Shown: positions 27,672 to 36,809, counted from the stretch's first letter. The stretch is 64,000 nt of DNA from Algoriphagus chordae (GCF_003254055.1 NZ_QKZT01000006.1:1-64000), one strand, 5' to 3'. The notes: generated from the letters alone by a model not told the origin. Program-made: numbers and translations.

Positions 27672-28130
27672 ATGAACAGAATTTTGCTCATACTTGGTCT
27701 ATTTACCTCACTAGCACTCTTGGCTTCCTGTTCCAATTCGGAACAAAAAACGGGCTTGGAGGAAGAGATTGCCCTAGAAGAAAACATACTATATAACCAA
27801 GATAACTCTGCCACCTCACTTGACTGGAATGGTACCTATGAAGGCATTGTGCCTTGCGCTAGTTGCGAAGGAATAGAAACCAGGCTAACACTCAATACTG
27901 ATCTCACTTATAAATTAGTCACCAACTACTTGGGTAGAAATGACGCATTGGAGCAAGAAAACACGGGTTCTTTCACCTGGGATAAAACAGGTTCTATTAT
28001 TACGCTAGCTAAAGTAGCCCAAGGTCCAAGGCAGTATAAAGTTGGTGAGAATCGCATTTGGCAGCTAGATATGAAGGGGAAAATAATCAAAGGAGATCTA
28101 GCGGATCATTACATTCTTACCAAGAAATAG
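27672..28130 (+). CDS. NlpE-like lipoprotein (NlpE N-terminal domain)
   Basis: This 152-residue lipoprotein has lipobox LLASC with Cys20. After an acidic linker comes the NlpE N-terminal domain: WNGTYEGIVPCASCEGI with the CxxC pair, ETRLTLNTDLTYKL, FTWDKTGSIITL. In E. coli NlpE the domain signals copper or surface contact through Cpx. No Cpx partner is visible here, and the Bacteroidota role is unclear. It is convergent with oxyR, with the stops one base apart. Confidence 0.82.
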   Translation: MNRILLILGLFTSLALLASCSNSEQKTGLEEEIALEENILYNQDNSATSLDWNGTYEGIVPCASCEGIETRLTLNTDLTYKLVTNYLGRNDALEQENTGSFTWDKTGSIITLAKVAQGPRQYKVGENRIWQLDMKGKIIKGDLADHYILTKK

Positions 28131-28131
28131 T

Positions 28132-29064
28132 TTATTTGAATCGCACGACCTTGCCATGAGCCTTGGAGCTCATCTCTTGAGGAATGGAGTCAGAGATTTC
28201 CTTGAATAATAATTCTACGAGTTTCTGCTTGAGGAAATTTCGGTTTAAAATAATGCTCACCTCTCGTGTAGGAGGAACCCCTTCAAATGGCCTTAGTCTA
28301 GTTTTTTCCTCATCTGATAGCTCCAGCGTTGCCAATTCGGGGAGAAGCGTTACTCCCTTATATCGATTGACCATGTTTTTCAACCCTTCCAGTGATCCAC
28401 TTTCATAGTGGAAATTTTTGGGACCGCTCAGACTTGGGTCACAGAGATTAATCACTTGATCTCGGAAGCAATGCCCTTGCTGTAGCACCCAAAAATCTTC
28501 TTGTAGAACTTTCTCTGGATGGAAAACATCTTCTTTTAGCAAAGGGTGATCTTTGGATAAGTAAGCGAAAAATTTTTCGTAAAACATAGGTTTCTCTACA
28601 ATACCAGTATCCTGGTAAGGTGTCACGATAATGCCTAGATCCAGTTCATCATTTTTTAGCTTTTTCACCACATCTTCCGTGACCATTTCCTGAACTTCCA
28701 ATTTCACTTTTGGGTATTTTTCTAGAAACTTCCGGATAAAAAGGTGCAGTAAATAAGGGGCTAGGGTAGGAATGATTCCAAGTTTGATCAGTCCAGATAT
28801 ATCACCTTTCAGATCGGCCACCAATTCAAAAATCCCCCTACTCTCAGACACCACTTTTTTCGCCTGCTCGATGATTTTCACGCCCATCATTGTGGGGATC
28901 ACGGGCATTTTACTTCGATCAAAAAGAATAACGCCCAAGTCACGCTCCAGTTTACTCAATTGAGCACTCAGGGTAGGTTGTGTCACAAAACAGCTTTCCG
29001 CAGCCTGTCCAAAGTGGCGGTGTTTATCTACGGCAATCAGGTATTCCAGTTGTTGTATGGTCAT
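28132..29064 (-). CDS. oxyR: LysR-family hydrogen-peroxide regulator OxyR
   Basis: The protein has 310 residues from the ATG at 29062-29064; a farther ATG would add 38 residues without family support. The N-terminal LysR HTH (MTIQQLEYLIAVDKHRHFGQ, then TQPTLSAQLSKLERDLG) is followed by the periplasmic-binding-like sensor domain. The peroxide-sensing pair is present as GHCFRDQ with Cys199 and NLC with Cys208, the same spacing as E. coli OxyR. It activates peroxide-defence genes after disulfide formation. Target genes are not adjacent in this window. Confidence 0.93.
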   Translation of the reverse strand: MTIQQLEYLIAVDKHRHFGQAAESCFVTQPTLSAQLSKLERDLGVILFDRSKMPVIPTMMGVKIIEQAKKVVSESRGIFELVADLKGDISGLIKLGIIPTLAPYLLHLFIRKFLEKYPKVKLEVQEMVTEDVVKKLKNDELDLGIIVTPYQDTGIVEKPMFYEKFFAYLSKDHPLLKEDVFHPEKVLQEDFWVLQQGHCFRDQVINLCDPSLSGPKNFHYESGSLEGLKNMVNRYKGVTLLPELATLELSDEEKTRLRPFEGVPPTREVSIILNRNFLKQKLVELLFKEISDSIPQEMSSKAHGKVVRFK

Positions 29065-29241
29065 AAGATAGGCTTCTCTGAGTTTAAAGTAGAAATCTCC
29101 CAAAAGAGTTTCTTCCATAATCCATAAGGACAAATACTTTTGGTCAAATAGCCTCTGGAATATTTTTCTGTCGTTCAAAAAAGCAGTACTTTATTTCACT
29201 AAAATCAAATACTCCATTCATAACCTTCAATATCTCTAGTA

Positions 29242-30549
29242 ATGAGCAAATCAAATTTTTCCCGAAGGAAGTTTCTAACTGCTTCCATCCTCAGTACAGT
29301 CGGCCTTGGTGCTATTCCTTCCTTAAGTTTTGGTAAAAATGTCAGTTCAATGGCCGATAGCGCCAAAGTTCGATTAGGATTTATCGGAGTGGGAAGACAG
29401 GCGATGGGTCTGCTTAACAACATGATGAAGAATCCCTTGGTGGATGTAGTGGCTGGTGCGGATGTTTATGAGATTAAATTGGATAGATTCAAACAGCGCG
29501 TGGCCAAGCTTTATGCTGATGAAAAAAGAACGGCTCCTGCATTAAAAGTGTATGCTGATTATAAAGAGTTACTCACAAATCCAGAAGTAGATGCGGTGGT
29601 AATTGCCTCGCCTGACCACTGGCATGCGATGATGGCGATCGATGCCTGTCATGCCAATAAGGATATTTACTTGGAGAAGCCACTCACTTTTACAGTACAT
29701 GAAGGCCAAGAATTAGTAAAGGCTGTTCGCTCAAACGGTACCGTCCTAGCAGTAGGAAGCATGCAGCGTTCTGGGGCAAATTTCCAGCATGCCGCTCGGA
29801 TGGTCCAAAAAGGGATGCTAGGAGATATCAAACAAGTTTTGGTTAATGTAGGAACTCCGCCACATCCTAAACCTTATGATTTACCTGCTCAGCCGGTTCC
29901 TGCTGGTTTGGATTGGAAAACTTGGACAGGTCCACTTCCAGATATTCATTACAATGAAGAGTTGGATCCGCCTATCAGTCTGAATCCTGAGCAGAATGAG
30001 AAAGTATGGGGAGCTTGGCGCTGGTACAAGGAGACAGGCGGTGGATTGATGACTGATTGGGGAGCACACATGATTGACGTCGCTCAGTGGGGGCTTGGAA
30101 TGGATAGAAATGGTCCGGTGGAGGTTATCCCTGCTTCTGGCTCGACTCCGCTGACTTACAAATATGCCAATGGGATAGAAATGCTAATTACCTCCTTTGA
30201 CAAAGGTCGACAGGGCGTAAAGTTCTTAGGGGAAAAAGGCTGGATTAAAGTTTCCAGAGGTCAATATGATACTGATGTTGCAGCCTGTGAGCGCAAATTT
30301 TCAAAGGATGAGTTAGGTTTTGGCGCACATCATGTAGATTTTATTACATCAATTATTCAAAGAAAAGATCCGGTGGTGCCGGTAGAAATCGGCCATAGTT
30401 CCTGTACCGTTTGTACGATTGGAAATATAGCGCATGAATTAGGTAGACCAGTAAAATGGAATCCAATCGCACAGGGATTTGAAGATGATTGGGAGGCCAA
30501 TATGAAGCTGCATTATAACTACCAACATGGCTATTCATTGAAAACCTAG
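29242..30549 (+). CDS. Tat-exported Gfo/Idh/MocA-family oxidoreductase
   Basis: This 435-residue protein has a twin-arginine leader (SRRKFLTASI). The Rossmann fold begins VRLGFIGVGRQAMG, and the catalytic-region motif YLEKPLTFTVHEGQ appears near residue 155, followed by GGGLMTDWGAHMIDVAQW in the C-terminal domain. Such periplasmic dehydrogenase-like proteins are common in Bacteroidota and often act on sugars or sugar derivatives with a tightly bound nicotinamide cofactor. The gene 32 bp downstream encodes a redoxin lipoprotein and could be co-transcribed. The substrate is unknown. Confidence 0.88.
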   Translation: MSKSNFSRRKFLTASILSTVGLGAIPSLSFGKNVSSMADSAKVRLGFIGVGRQAMGLLNNMMKNPLVDVVAGADVYEIKLDRFKQRVAKLYADEKRTAPALKVYADYKELLTNPEVDAVVIASPDHWHAMMAIDACHANKDIYLEKPLTFTVHEGQELVKAVRSNGTVLAVGSMQRSGANFQHAARMVQKGMLGDIKQVLVNVGTPPHPKPYDLPAQPVPAGLDWKTWTGPLPDIHYNEELDPPISLNPEQNEKVWGAWRWYKETGGGLMTDWGAHMIDVAQWGLGMDRNGPVEVIPASGSTPLTYKYANGIEMLITSFDKGRQGVKFLGEKGWIKVSRGQYDTDVAACERKFSKDELGFGAHHVDFITSIIQRKDPVVPVEIGHSSCTVCTIGNIAHELGRPVKWNPIAQGFEDDWEANMKLHYNYQHGYSLKT

Positions 30550-30581
30550 TAAACTTAACAATCCCTGTAACCCAAAAAGCT

Positions 30582-31799
30582 ATGAACTCTAAATTAAAAT
30601 TCCTCGCCTTCCCCGTAGCTCTCGTAGGAATTGTACTCCTGTTTTCTCAATGTAATAGCACCTCTAAGGAAAATTCTGAAACAAGCTTAGAGGCATCTCC
30701 TCCCACAACATTTGTTGCCAATCCAATTGTGGTAGAGGAGCAACCTATTGGAAAATTAGCAATTGGAGATGCCGCTCCACCCTTTAATCTTCCCGGAATT
30801 GATGATGCCTTTCACAAGCTTGAAGACTATTCAGATGCAGATGTCCTTGTGATCAACTTCACCTGCAACCATTGTCCCACCGCTCAGGCCTATGAGGATA
30901 GATTCATAGATGTAGTCGATTATTACAAAAGTAAAAAAGTAGCTTTTGTGGCTATTTCTGCCAACAGCCCAATAGGTATTCTCCCAGAAGAGTTGAGCTA
31001 TACAGATCTCAGCGACACATTCGAAGAAATGAAAATTCGGGCCAAGGACAAATCCTACAATTTCCCTTACCTATATGATGGAGATACTCATGAATTCTCA
31101 TTGGCTTATGGCCCGACGGCCACACCCCATGTTTTTGTTTTTGATAAAGAAAGAAAACTTAGCTACTCTGGAAGAATTGATGCATCCGAAAAGCCTGGAA
31201 CTGCCAATGCCGAAGATTTAAGAAAAGCGATTGACCTGACTTTGCAGGGAAAAAGTCTTCCCGAAGCAGAAGCTCAAACTCCAGCTTTCGGATGCTCAAT
31301 GAAATGGGCGTGGAAGAATGAATACACTATTAAAACCAATAAGGCGTGGAAAGAAAAGGAAGTGACTATCGAAAAACTATCCCCAGACGGATTGGCAGAT
31401 CTATTGAAAAATGACACTGAGGAATTACTACTTGTTAATTTCTGGGCTACTTGGTGCGGGCCATGCATTATTGAATATCCAGAATTTGTCACTATACAAC
31501 GGATGTTTGGAGAGCGTGATTTCCAGTTTGTATCTGTCAGTATGGATAGTCCTGAGCAGTCCGCCAAGGTGCTCAAATATCTTAAGGGGAAATCGTCTGC
31601 ACTTCCTAATTACATCATGGACACCGACGATAAATACAAGGTGATCGATATTGTCGGAAAAGATTGGGATGGAAGTTTACCCATTACCTTACTGATCGAG
31701 CCTGGAGGGAATGTTGCTTACCGAGTTTTAGGCACCATTGATGCAAATGAATTGAAAAGGGAAATTGTTGATAATCCATTAATTGGCAGATATTTTTAA
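30582..31799 (+). CDS. Lipoprotein with two thioredoxin-fold domains (redoxin + TlpA-like)
   Basis: This 405-residue lipoprotein has a lipobox ending in Cys24. The first domain (about 60-215) is a redoxin of the AhpC/TSA type with NFTCNHCPTAQAYEDRF and ATPHVFVFDKERK. The second (about 265-400) is TlpA-like, with LLVNFWATWCGPC and its CxxC, and GSLPITLLIEPGG as the cis-Pro loop. The double arrangement suggests thiol-disulfide exchange in the periplasm, perhaps for cytochrome maturation or repair of oxidised proteins. It is probably cotranscribed with the upstream oxidoreductase. Confidence 0.87.
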   Translation: MNSKLKFLAFPVALVGIVLLFSQCNSTSKENSETSLEASPPTTFVANPIVVEEQPIGKLAIGDAAPPFNLPGIDDAFHKLEDYSDADVLVINFTCNHCPTAQAYEDRFIDVVDYYKSKKVAFVAISANSPIGILPEELSYTDLSDTFEEMKIRAKDKSYNFPYLYDGDTHEFSLAYGPTATPHVFVFDKERKLSYSGRIDASEKPGTANAEDLRKAIDLTLQGKSLPEAEAQTPAFGCSMKWAWKNEYTIKTNKAWKEKEVTIEKLSPDGLADLLKNDTEELLLVNFWATWCGPCIIEYPEFVTIQRMFGERDFQFVSVSMDSPEQSAKVLKYLKGKSSALPNYIMDTDDKYKVIDIVGKDWDGSLPITLLIEPGGNVAYRVLGTIDANELKREIVDNPLIGRYF

Positions 31800-31825
31800 A
31801 GTGAGAAATTAGAATTTTAAGACTA

Positions 31826-31840
31826 TACAGTTAAATTGTG
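31826..31840. promoter_or_regulatory. OhrR-type operator
   Basis: TACAGTTAAATTGTG is an imperfect palindrome close to the known OhrR box TACAATTAAATTGTA. It sits about 22 bp upstream of the ohrR start, where the repressor would autoregulate ohrR-ohr. Confidence 0.65.
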
Positions 31841-31861
31841 TAAAATCTTAATGCTCAACTT

Positions 31862-32296
31862 ATGCTGCAAATTCACCAAGTTTCGCTGTCACTTTATTCA
31901 AGCTCCAGATTGCTTATTCAGCTCATTCAAAGCTCTTTGAACGAGCTGAATTTGACTTATCCACAATTTCTGGTGCTTTCAGTTCTCTGGGAGGAGGATG
32001 GATTGAAGGTGAATGAAATCGGCAAACGGTTATATCTTGACTCAGGTACCTTAACTCCCTTGTTGAAAAAATTGGAGGCAATGAATTACGTGAAGAGACA
32101 ACGTGGAGAGGCTGACGAGAGGACGGTGCATGTGGAATTGACTTATCCAGGCAAATCGCTTCAATCAAAAGTTCAGGAAGCTCTGGAGCCCGTAAACCAA
32201 AAGTTTATAGAATCTTCGGAAATATCCCTGCCAGACCTAAACCAATCTCTCCTAAACATGTTAGTAACTATTGAAAACTTAAAAGAAACGATCTAA
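31862..32296 (+). CDS. ohrR: MarR-family regulator OhrR lacking the peroxidatic cysteine
   Basis: This 144-residue protein is OhrR-like throughout: LYSSSRLLIQLIQSSLNELNLTYPQFLVLSVLWE, DSGTLTPLLKKLEAMNYVKRQR (recognition helix) and ADERTVHVELT (wing). Canonical OhrR proteins sense organic peroxides with one N-terminal cysteine in an xCFxLY context. Here the aligned residue is Ser8 (VSLSLY) and the whole protein contains no cysteine. It precedes ohr by a single base and has an OhrR-type box upstream, so the regulator-target pairing is firm while the sensing chemistry is doubtful. Confidence 0.87.
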   Translation: MLQIHQVSLSLYSSSRLLIQLIQSSLNELNLTYPQFLVLSVLWEEDGLKVNEIGKRLYLDSGTLTPLLKKLEAMNYVKRQRGEADERTVHVELTYPGKSLQSKVQEALEPVNQKFIESSEISLPDLNQSLLNMLVTIENLKETI

Positions 32297-32297
32297 G

Positions 32298-32720
32298 ATG
32301 AAGAAGTTAAATATTGATTATACCGCGGTGGCAATAAACACTGGAGGTAGAAAGGGACACGTAAAAACCGATGACGGTCTCTTGGATTTTGATGTAGCCA
32401 TGCCAAAAGAAATTGGAGGCGAGGGAGGGAAAACTAATCCTGAGCAACTGTTTGCTGCTGGCTATGCGGCATGTTTCGGAGGTGCACTTGGTGCAGTTGC
32501 GGGTAAGGTCAGCTTAAGAGATTCTGAAATTACAGCTAAAGTTCATCTTGGGAATTTCGAACCTGGAAATTTTGGATTGGCCGTAGATATTTTTGTAAAA
32601 ATCCCACATGCAGGTTCCTTAGAGGCAGCGCAGCAACTAACAGATGCAGCTCATGAAGTTTGCCCTTACTCGAAGGCTACTCGTGGTAATATCGAAGTAA
32701 ATGTGAAGGCAATTTCCTAA
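32298..32720 (+). CDS. ohr: Organic hydroperoxide reductase Ohr
   Basis: This 140-residue OsmC/Ohr-family peroxidase reduces organic hydroperoxides, using a lipoyl-type dithiol donor in characterised members. Its catalytic cysteines are visible as AACFGGAL (Cys59) and HEVCPYSKA (Cys122), with the conserved Arg18 in GGRKGHV. The length is standard. It starts one base after ohrR ends and is followed by a hairpin terminator, so ohrR-ohr is a two-gene operon. Confidence 0.95.
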   Translation: MKKLNIDYTAVAINTGGRKGHVKTDDGLLDFDVAMPKEIGGEGGKTNPEQLFAAGYAACFGGALGAVAGKVSLRDSEITAKVHLGNFEPGNFGLAVDIFVKIPHAGSLEAAQQLTDAAHEVCPYSKATRGNIEVNVKAIS

Positions 32721-32730
32721 TAGGAAAGGG

Positions 32731-32765
32731 TACAGGCTGAGGTCAAAACTCAGTCTGTATTTTAT
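32731..32765 (+). terminator. Terminator after ohr
   Basis: The arms TACAGGCTGAG and CTCAGTCTGTA pair with one G-T mismatch, followed by TTTTA. It overlaps the end of the opposing gene. Confidence 0.7.
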
Positions 32766-33400
32766 CGAACGCTTTGCGTCTGTGCAATTTCCACCACGGC
32801 CAAGATTTCCATATTCATTTTTTCAGCCATCAATTCATCTGCTTTGGCTCCTTCTTCATCTCCCATATCCTTTTTGTATTTTGCCCGCATGGTATAGTAA
32901 ATCGGCTCAAAAGGATAATTCTTAATTGCATCATTATAGGTTCTCACTGCTTTTTCTGGCTTTCCTTTGTCTTCAAATTTTTTGGCCATCTCATGATAAT
33001 CTACCGGCAAAGAGTTGTAATAAATCTTGTAACTGAAGACTAGTAAATACTCCCGGTCCACTGCATTGCCATGGACCTTACTTGGACTCCATGCTTCATT
33101 CAGGTTAGCTATTGCCTCATCAGTTTGATTGGAGAGATCATCAGAAACTCGCTCTATTGCTTCTACTTTAGTTAGTTTTCCCGACTTATCTATCCTAAGT
33201 AAATATATTACATCTCCTTGACTACCGTTGGCGGCAGCCTCCTTTGGGTAGATCAAATCCTGACCTAGTATGCTTATCAAATTACCTTTAGAATAAGTCG
33301 CCTTTACAAAATCTGATTCTGTTTCTGGGTTGAATGCTGTTTGTGCAAATGAAATGGAACTGATAAAAATAGAACAGGTTAAAAGGATAATTCTTAGCAT
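32762..33400 (-). CDS. Secreted TonB-C-terminal-like/TPR protein, paralogue 2
   Basis: This 212-residue protein has a signal peptide ending SFAQ. It shares architecture with the gene at 26900: a TonB-C-like domain (IYPKEAAANGSQGDVIYLLRIDKSGKL) followed by a TPR-like helical part (AVRTYNDAIKNYPFEPIYYTMRAKYKKDMGD). Its end, EILAVVEIAQTQS, lacks the VVVGYG tail of the paralogue but has a similar position and hydrophobicity. It stands alone. A role in periplasmic or outer-membrane energy transduction is inference. Confidence 0.72.
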   Translation of the reverse strand: MLRIILLTCSIFISSISFAQTAFNPETESDFVKATYSKGNLISILGQDLIYPKEAAANGSQGDVIYLLRIDKSGKLTKVEAIERVSDDLSNQTDEAIANLNEAWSPSKVHGNAVDREYLLVFSYKIYYNSLPVDYHEMAKKFEDKGKPEKAVRTYNDAIKNYPFEPIYYTMRAKYKKDMGDEEGAKADELMAEKMNMEILAVVEIAQTQSVR

Positions 33401-33476
33401 TCGTGATGGGTAGTTTTATTTTAACTGCAACATAAGCTGTTACGTAATAGATTAAACTATTGTTTAGTTAAATAAA

Positions 33477-34454
33477 TTAAAAAACTCGTACAACCATCTT
33501 TTTGAAATTGCTTCTGTCCTGGAGAGCAGAGATAGCAATTTCAGCTTCTTCTAATTTAAAGACCTCAGGAGTATGTCCAGTTATTTTTTCTGCTAGTATC
33601 CATTCATAAAGCTGATTCATGTTGATTCTATTTTGTTCGGCTTCTACTTTCGAGAAATTTCCCCAAAACACCCCAACAATAGAGCATCCTTTAAGCAAAG
33701 GCAGGTTCATCGGGATTTTTGGAATCTCTCCATTGGTAAAACCAACGATCAGATATCTTCCTTTCCAAGCAATGCCTCGAAGCGCGGGATCAGTGTACTT
33801 TCCACCTACTGGATCCAAAATCACATCAACTCCTTTGCCCTGGGTTAACTCCTTGATTCTGGTTTTAAGATCCTCTGTTTTGTAATTGATCGTTTGATAT
33901 GCTCCCTTTGCTTTGCAAAGTGCCAGTTTTTCATCCGAAGAAGCAGCTGCAAGCACTTTTGCTCCCATGGCTTTTCCAAGCTCCACAGCTGCCAAACCTA
34001 TGCCTCCAGCGGCGCCAAGAACCAATAAAGTTTCTCCAGATGTTAACTGAGCCCTATCCTTCAAAGCATGTAAGGAAGTGCTGTACGTATAAAGTGAACT
34101 AGCGGCCGATTCCGATGAAACACCCTCAGGAAGCACAAAAACTCTATCAGAATCTACAGCGACTTTCTCCGCAAAACCTCCCCAGCGACAAAGTGCCAGA
34201 ACACGATCACCGATTTTGAAGTTATCCACATTCTCCCCCAGCTCAATTATTTCTCCTACAACCTCACCACCTGGCGAAAAAGGAAGTTCTGGCTTGAATT
34301 GATAGCTGCCTTGCAGAATAAGCAGATCAGGAAAACTCAGACCACAAACTCCGACTTTGATGAGTACTTGATTTTCCGAAGGTTCCGGATCGGAAAGCTC
34401 ACCGATTTTGAGGTTTTCTGGAAGTCCAAAATTTTCACAAATGACTGCTTTCAT
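33477..34454 (-). CDS. NADPH:quinone oxidoreductase family protein (MDR superfamily)
   Basis: The protein has 325 residues from the ATG at 34452-34454; an ATG 30 bp upstream is not supported by family alignment. The N-terminal GroES-like domain includes GVCGLSFPDLLILQG and FSPGGEVVGEI. The Rossmann domain carries LLVLGAAGGIGLAAVELGKA for NADPH, then DVILDPVGG and RYLIVGFTNGEIP. No structural or catalytic zinc cysteine cluster is seen, as in quinone oxidoreductases. It probably reduces quinones or unsaturated carbonyls in the cytoplasm. Confidence 0.88.
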   Translation of the reverse strand: MKAVICENFGLPENLKIGELSDPEPSENQVLIKVGVCGLSFPDLLILQGSYQFKPELPFSPGGEVVGEIIELGENVDNFKIGDRVLALCRWGGFAEKVAVDSDRVFVLPEGVSSESAASSLYTYSTSLHALKDRAQLTSGETLLVLGAAGGIGLAAVELGKAMGAKVLAAASSDEKLALCKAKGAYQTINYKTEDLKTRIKELTQGKGVDVILDPVGGKYTDPALRGIAWKGRYLIVGFTNGEIPKIPMNLPLLKGCSIVGVFWGNFSKVEAEQNRINMNQLYEWILAEKITGHTPEVFKLEEAEIAISALQDRSNFKKMVVRVF

Positions 34455-35374
34455 ACTTGATAATTTTTCAACACAGAGAAACAAAGAGGGTAAAGCTATG
34501 TTTATCTATCTGTCTATATGGTTTAAATTTTTTGAACACATAGCCACATAGCTGTAAAACGGCACTAAATCTACCTGCAAACCTTACTTTACTTTGTTTC
34601 CTTTGTGACTTTTGCGGTACTCCTATTTTTCAACACAAAGTAACAAAGTGCATAAAGGTTTCAATACCAATTCATGAGTCTAGACTTCAGATCGCCAATC
34701 TATGTTTTGCTATCTGTCTATGTGGTTTACCTTTTTCGACTATTCATTCAGCTAGATTTAAAACGTTACCAAAACTTCCTACATGCAGCGTCCTTAACTT
34801 TGTTTTCTTTGTGACTTTTGTGGTGAACTTATTTTTCAACACAAAGTAACAAAGTGCATAAAGCTTTCAATACCAATTCATGATCCTAGACTACAGATCG
34901 TCAATCTATTTTTTTCTATCTGTCTATGTGGTTTACCTTTTCGACTATTTACCCGATAAGCTCTCCTAGATTTAATACGGCACTAAATCTTCCTGCAAAC
35001 CTCTTACTTTACTTTGTTTCCTTTGTGACTTTTGTGGTACTCCTATTTTTCAACACAAAGTAACAAAGTGCATAAAGTTCTAAAATCAAAGCTATTGAGC
35101 TAATGGCTACAGCTTGTTAAGCTATGCGTTCTATCTGTCAATGTGGTTTGCCTTTTTCGACTATTTAGTCAGCTAGTTTTAAAACGTCACCAATACTTCC
35201 TTCATGCCGCTTCCATAACTTTGTTTTCTTTGTGACTTTTGTGGTGAACTTATTTTTCAGTACAAGTCACTTTGCCATTCTTAGTCGTATCCACGGCTAA
35301 TAACTTCAATCAAAATAGGCATTTAAGGCTGAAAAGGATAATTTTGGACTCTTTACCAAATAATCCCCAGATAT
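34455..35374. other. Intergenic region made mostly of a tandem repeat
   Basis: About 0.9 kb without any gene. Most of it is the repeat array at 34469-35258. Between the end of the array and the M20 peptidase start at 35375 there are about 115 bp that should hold the peptidase promoter; no clear -7 box was identified there. Confidence 0.6.
34469..35258. repeat. Four-unit degenerate tandem repeat of about 206-214 bp
   Basis: Units start at 34469, 34631, 34837 and 35051 (lengths about 162, 206, 214 and 208 bp). Each begins with CAACACAAAGTAACAAAGTG-like sequence (degenerate in the first), passes through a conserved TCTGTCTATGTGGTTTACC block and an ACTTTGTTTTCTTTGTGAC block, and ends in TATTTTTCA. 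The CTTTG...CACAAAG blocks at each junction are mutually inverted. It is non-coding in both strands. Confidence 0.85.
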
Positions 35375-36760
35375 ATGGCTGTTAATAATTTTATCCGTGA
35401 CAACAAAGATCGCTTTCTTAACGAATTGCTGGATTTACTCCGCATTCCATCGGTAAGCGCTGATCCCAAATTTAAGAATGATGTCTTTGCGGCAGCTAAT
35501 TTTGTAAAGGAAAGTCTGGTAAAAGCTGGTGCTGACACAGTAGAAATCTGTGAAACTCCCGGCTATCCGATTGTTTATGGGGAGAAAATCATTGATCCTT
35601 CTTTACAGACGGTTTTGGTGTATGGGCATTACGATGTGCAGCCTGCTGATCCTTATGAGTTGTGGGATTCTCCACCTTTTGAGCCAGTAATCAAAAAGAC
35701 AAAGATTCACCCTGAAGGAGCGATTTTCGCACGTGGATCTGCTGATGACAAAGGGCAGTTTTACATGTATGTGAAGGCTTTCGAAGCGATGATGGCTTCA
35801 GGAGATTTGCCATGTAATGTCAAGTTCATGATCGAAGGCGAGGAGGAAGTTGGCTCTGACAACTTAGAGAAATTTGTCATTGAAAATAAAGAGAAATTGA
35901 AAGCAGATGTCATCTTGATTTCTGATACACACATGATCTCCATGCAAGATCCTTCCATCACGGTTGGTCTTCGGGGCATGGCTTACATGGAAGTGGAAGT
36001 GACAGGATCCAATCGCGATCTTCACTCGGGTACTTACGGTGGTGCTGTAGCCAATCCAATCAATGTGCTATGTGACATGATTGCTTCCATGCAGGATGAA
36101 AATAATCACATTACCATTCCTGGGTTTTATGATAAAGTGCAGGAGCTCACTGCAGCGCAAAGAGAAAGACTAAACGAGGCTCCATTTGACCTGAATGAAT
36201 ACCAAGAGAAATTAGATATTGCAGATGTTCATGGAGAAAAAGGCTACACCACGATCGAGCGAGTAGGCATTCGTCCTACACTAGATGTGAATGGAATCTG
36301 GGGTGGATATATTGGCGAAGGAGCCAAAACTGTCTTGCCTTCCAAAGCTCACGCGAAAATCTCCATGAGACTTGTTCCGGATCAGGACTGGCATGAAATC
36401 TCTGAATTGTTTGAAAATTACTTCAAGTCAATCGCTCCAAAATCTGTGAAGGTGAAAGTAAAAGCACATCATGGCGGTGCGCCAGCGGTAGTGTCGGATT
36501 CATCTGTAGGCTATAAGGCCGCGGAAGCTGCGATGGAAGAGACTTTTGGCAAAAGACCAATTCCTACACGCGAAGGTGGATCTATTCCTATCGTTGCTTT
36601 GTTCCAAAAGGAATTAGGTTCAGATCCGATTTTATTCGGTTTTGGATTGGATACGGATGCGCTTCATTCACCAAATGAACACTATGGCGTAAAAAATTAC
36701 TTCGTAGGTATCGAAACCATTGCTGCATTCTTCCGTCAGTTTAGAAAACTCACCGAGTAG
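35375..36760 (+). CDS. M20-family dipeptidase/metallopeptidase
   Basis: This 461-residue cytoplasmic zinc peptidase of the M20 (ArgE/DapE/CPG2) family starts at an ATG with no signal peptide. Motifs are in order: LVYGHYDVQPAD (metal His and catalytic Asp, about residues 87-92), GSADDKGQFY (bridging Asp), IEGEEEVGS (catalytic Glu and metal Glu), ISDTHM, and the C-terminal LHSPNEHYG with the last metal His. The dimerisation domain lies between. The family hydrolyses dipeptides or N-acyl amino acids. It precedes dsbD by 49 bp, though a functional link is unclear. Confidence 0.9.
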   Translation: MAVNNFIRDNKDRFLNELLDLLRIPSVSADPKFKNDVFAAANFVKESLVKAGADTVEICETPGYPIVYGEKIIDPSLQTVLVYGHYDVQPADPYELWDSPPFEPVIKKTKIHPEGAIFARGSADDKGQFYMYVKAFEAMMASGDLPCNVKFMIEGEEEVGSDNLEKFVIENKEKLKADVILISDTHMISMQDPSITVGLRGMAYMEVEVTGSNRDLHSGTYGGAVANPINVLCDMIASMQDENNHITIPGFYDKVQELTAAQRERLNEAPFDLNEYQEKLDIADVHGEKGYTTIERVGIRPTLDVNGIWGGYIGEGAKTVLPSKAHAKISMRLVPDQDWHEISELFENYFKSIAPKSVKVKVKAHHGGAPAVVSDSSVGYKAAEAAMEETFGKRPIPTREGGSIPIVALFQKELGSDPILFGFGLDTDALHSPNEHYGVKNYFVGIETIAAFFRQFRKLTE

Positions 36761-36809
36761 TAAACCCTATTACTGCTATTAATTGTCATCTCATTTGCTA
36801 TTCACTTTC

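Noticed and set aside
33436..33446. TACGTA occurrence near the TonB-C/TPR paralogue and quinone oxidoreductase genes
   Set aside because: It is a single isolated copy, as expected by chance in this base composition, and was not included in the nitrate regulon.
34469..35258. CRISPR array
   Set aside because: Units are about 200 bp and degenerate, with no short direct repeat and unique spacer alternation and no cas genes nearby.
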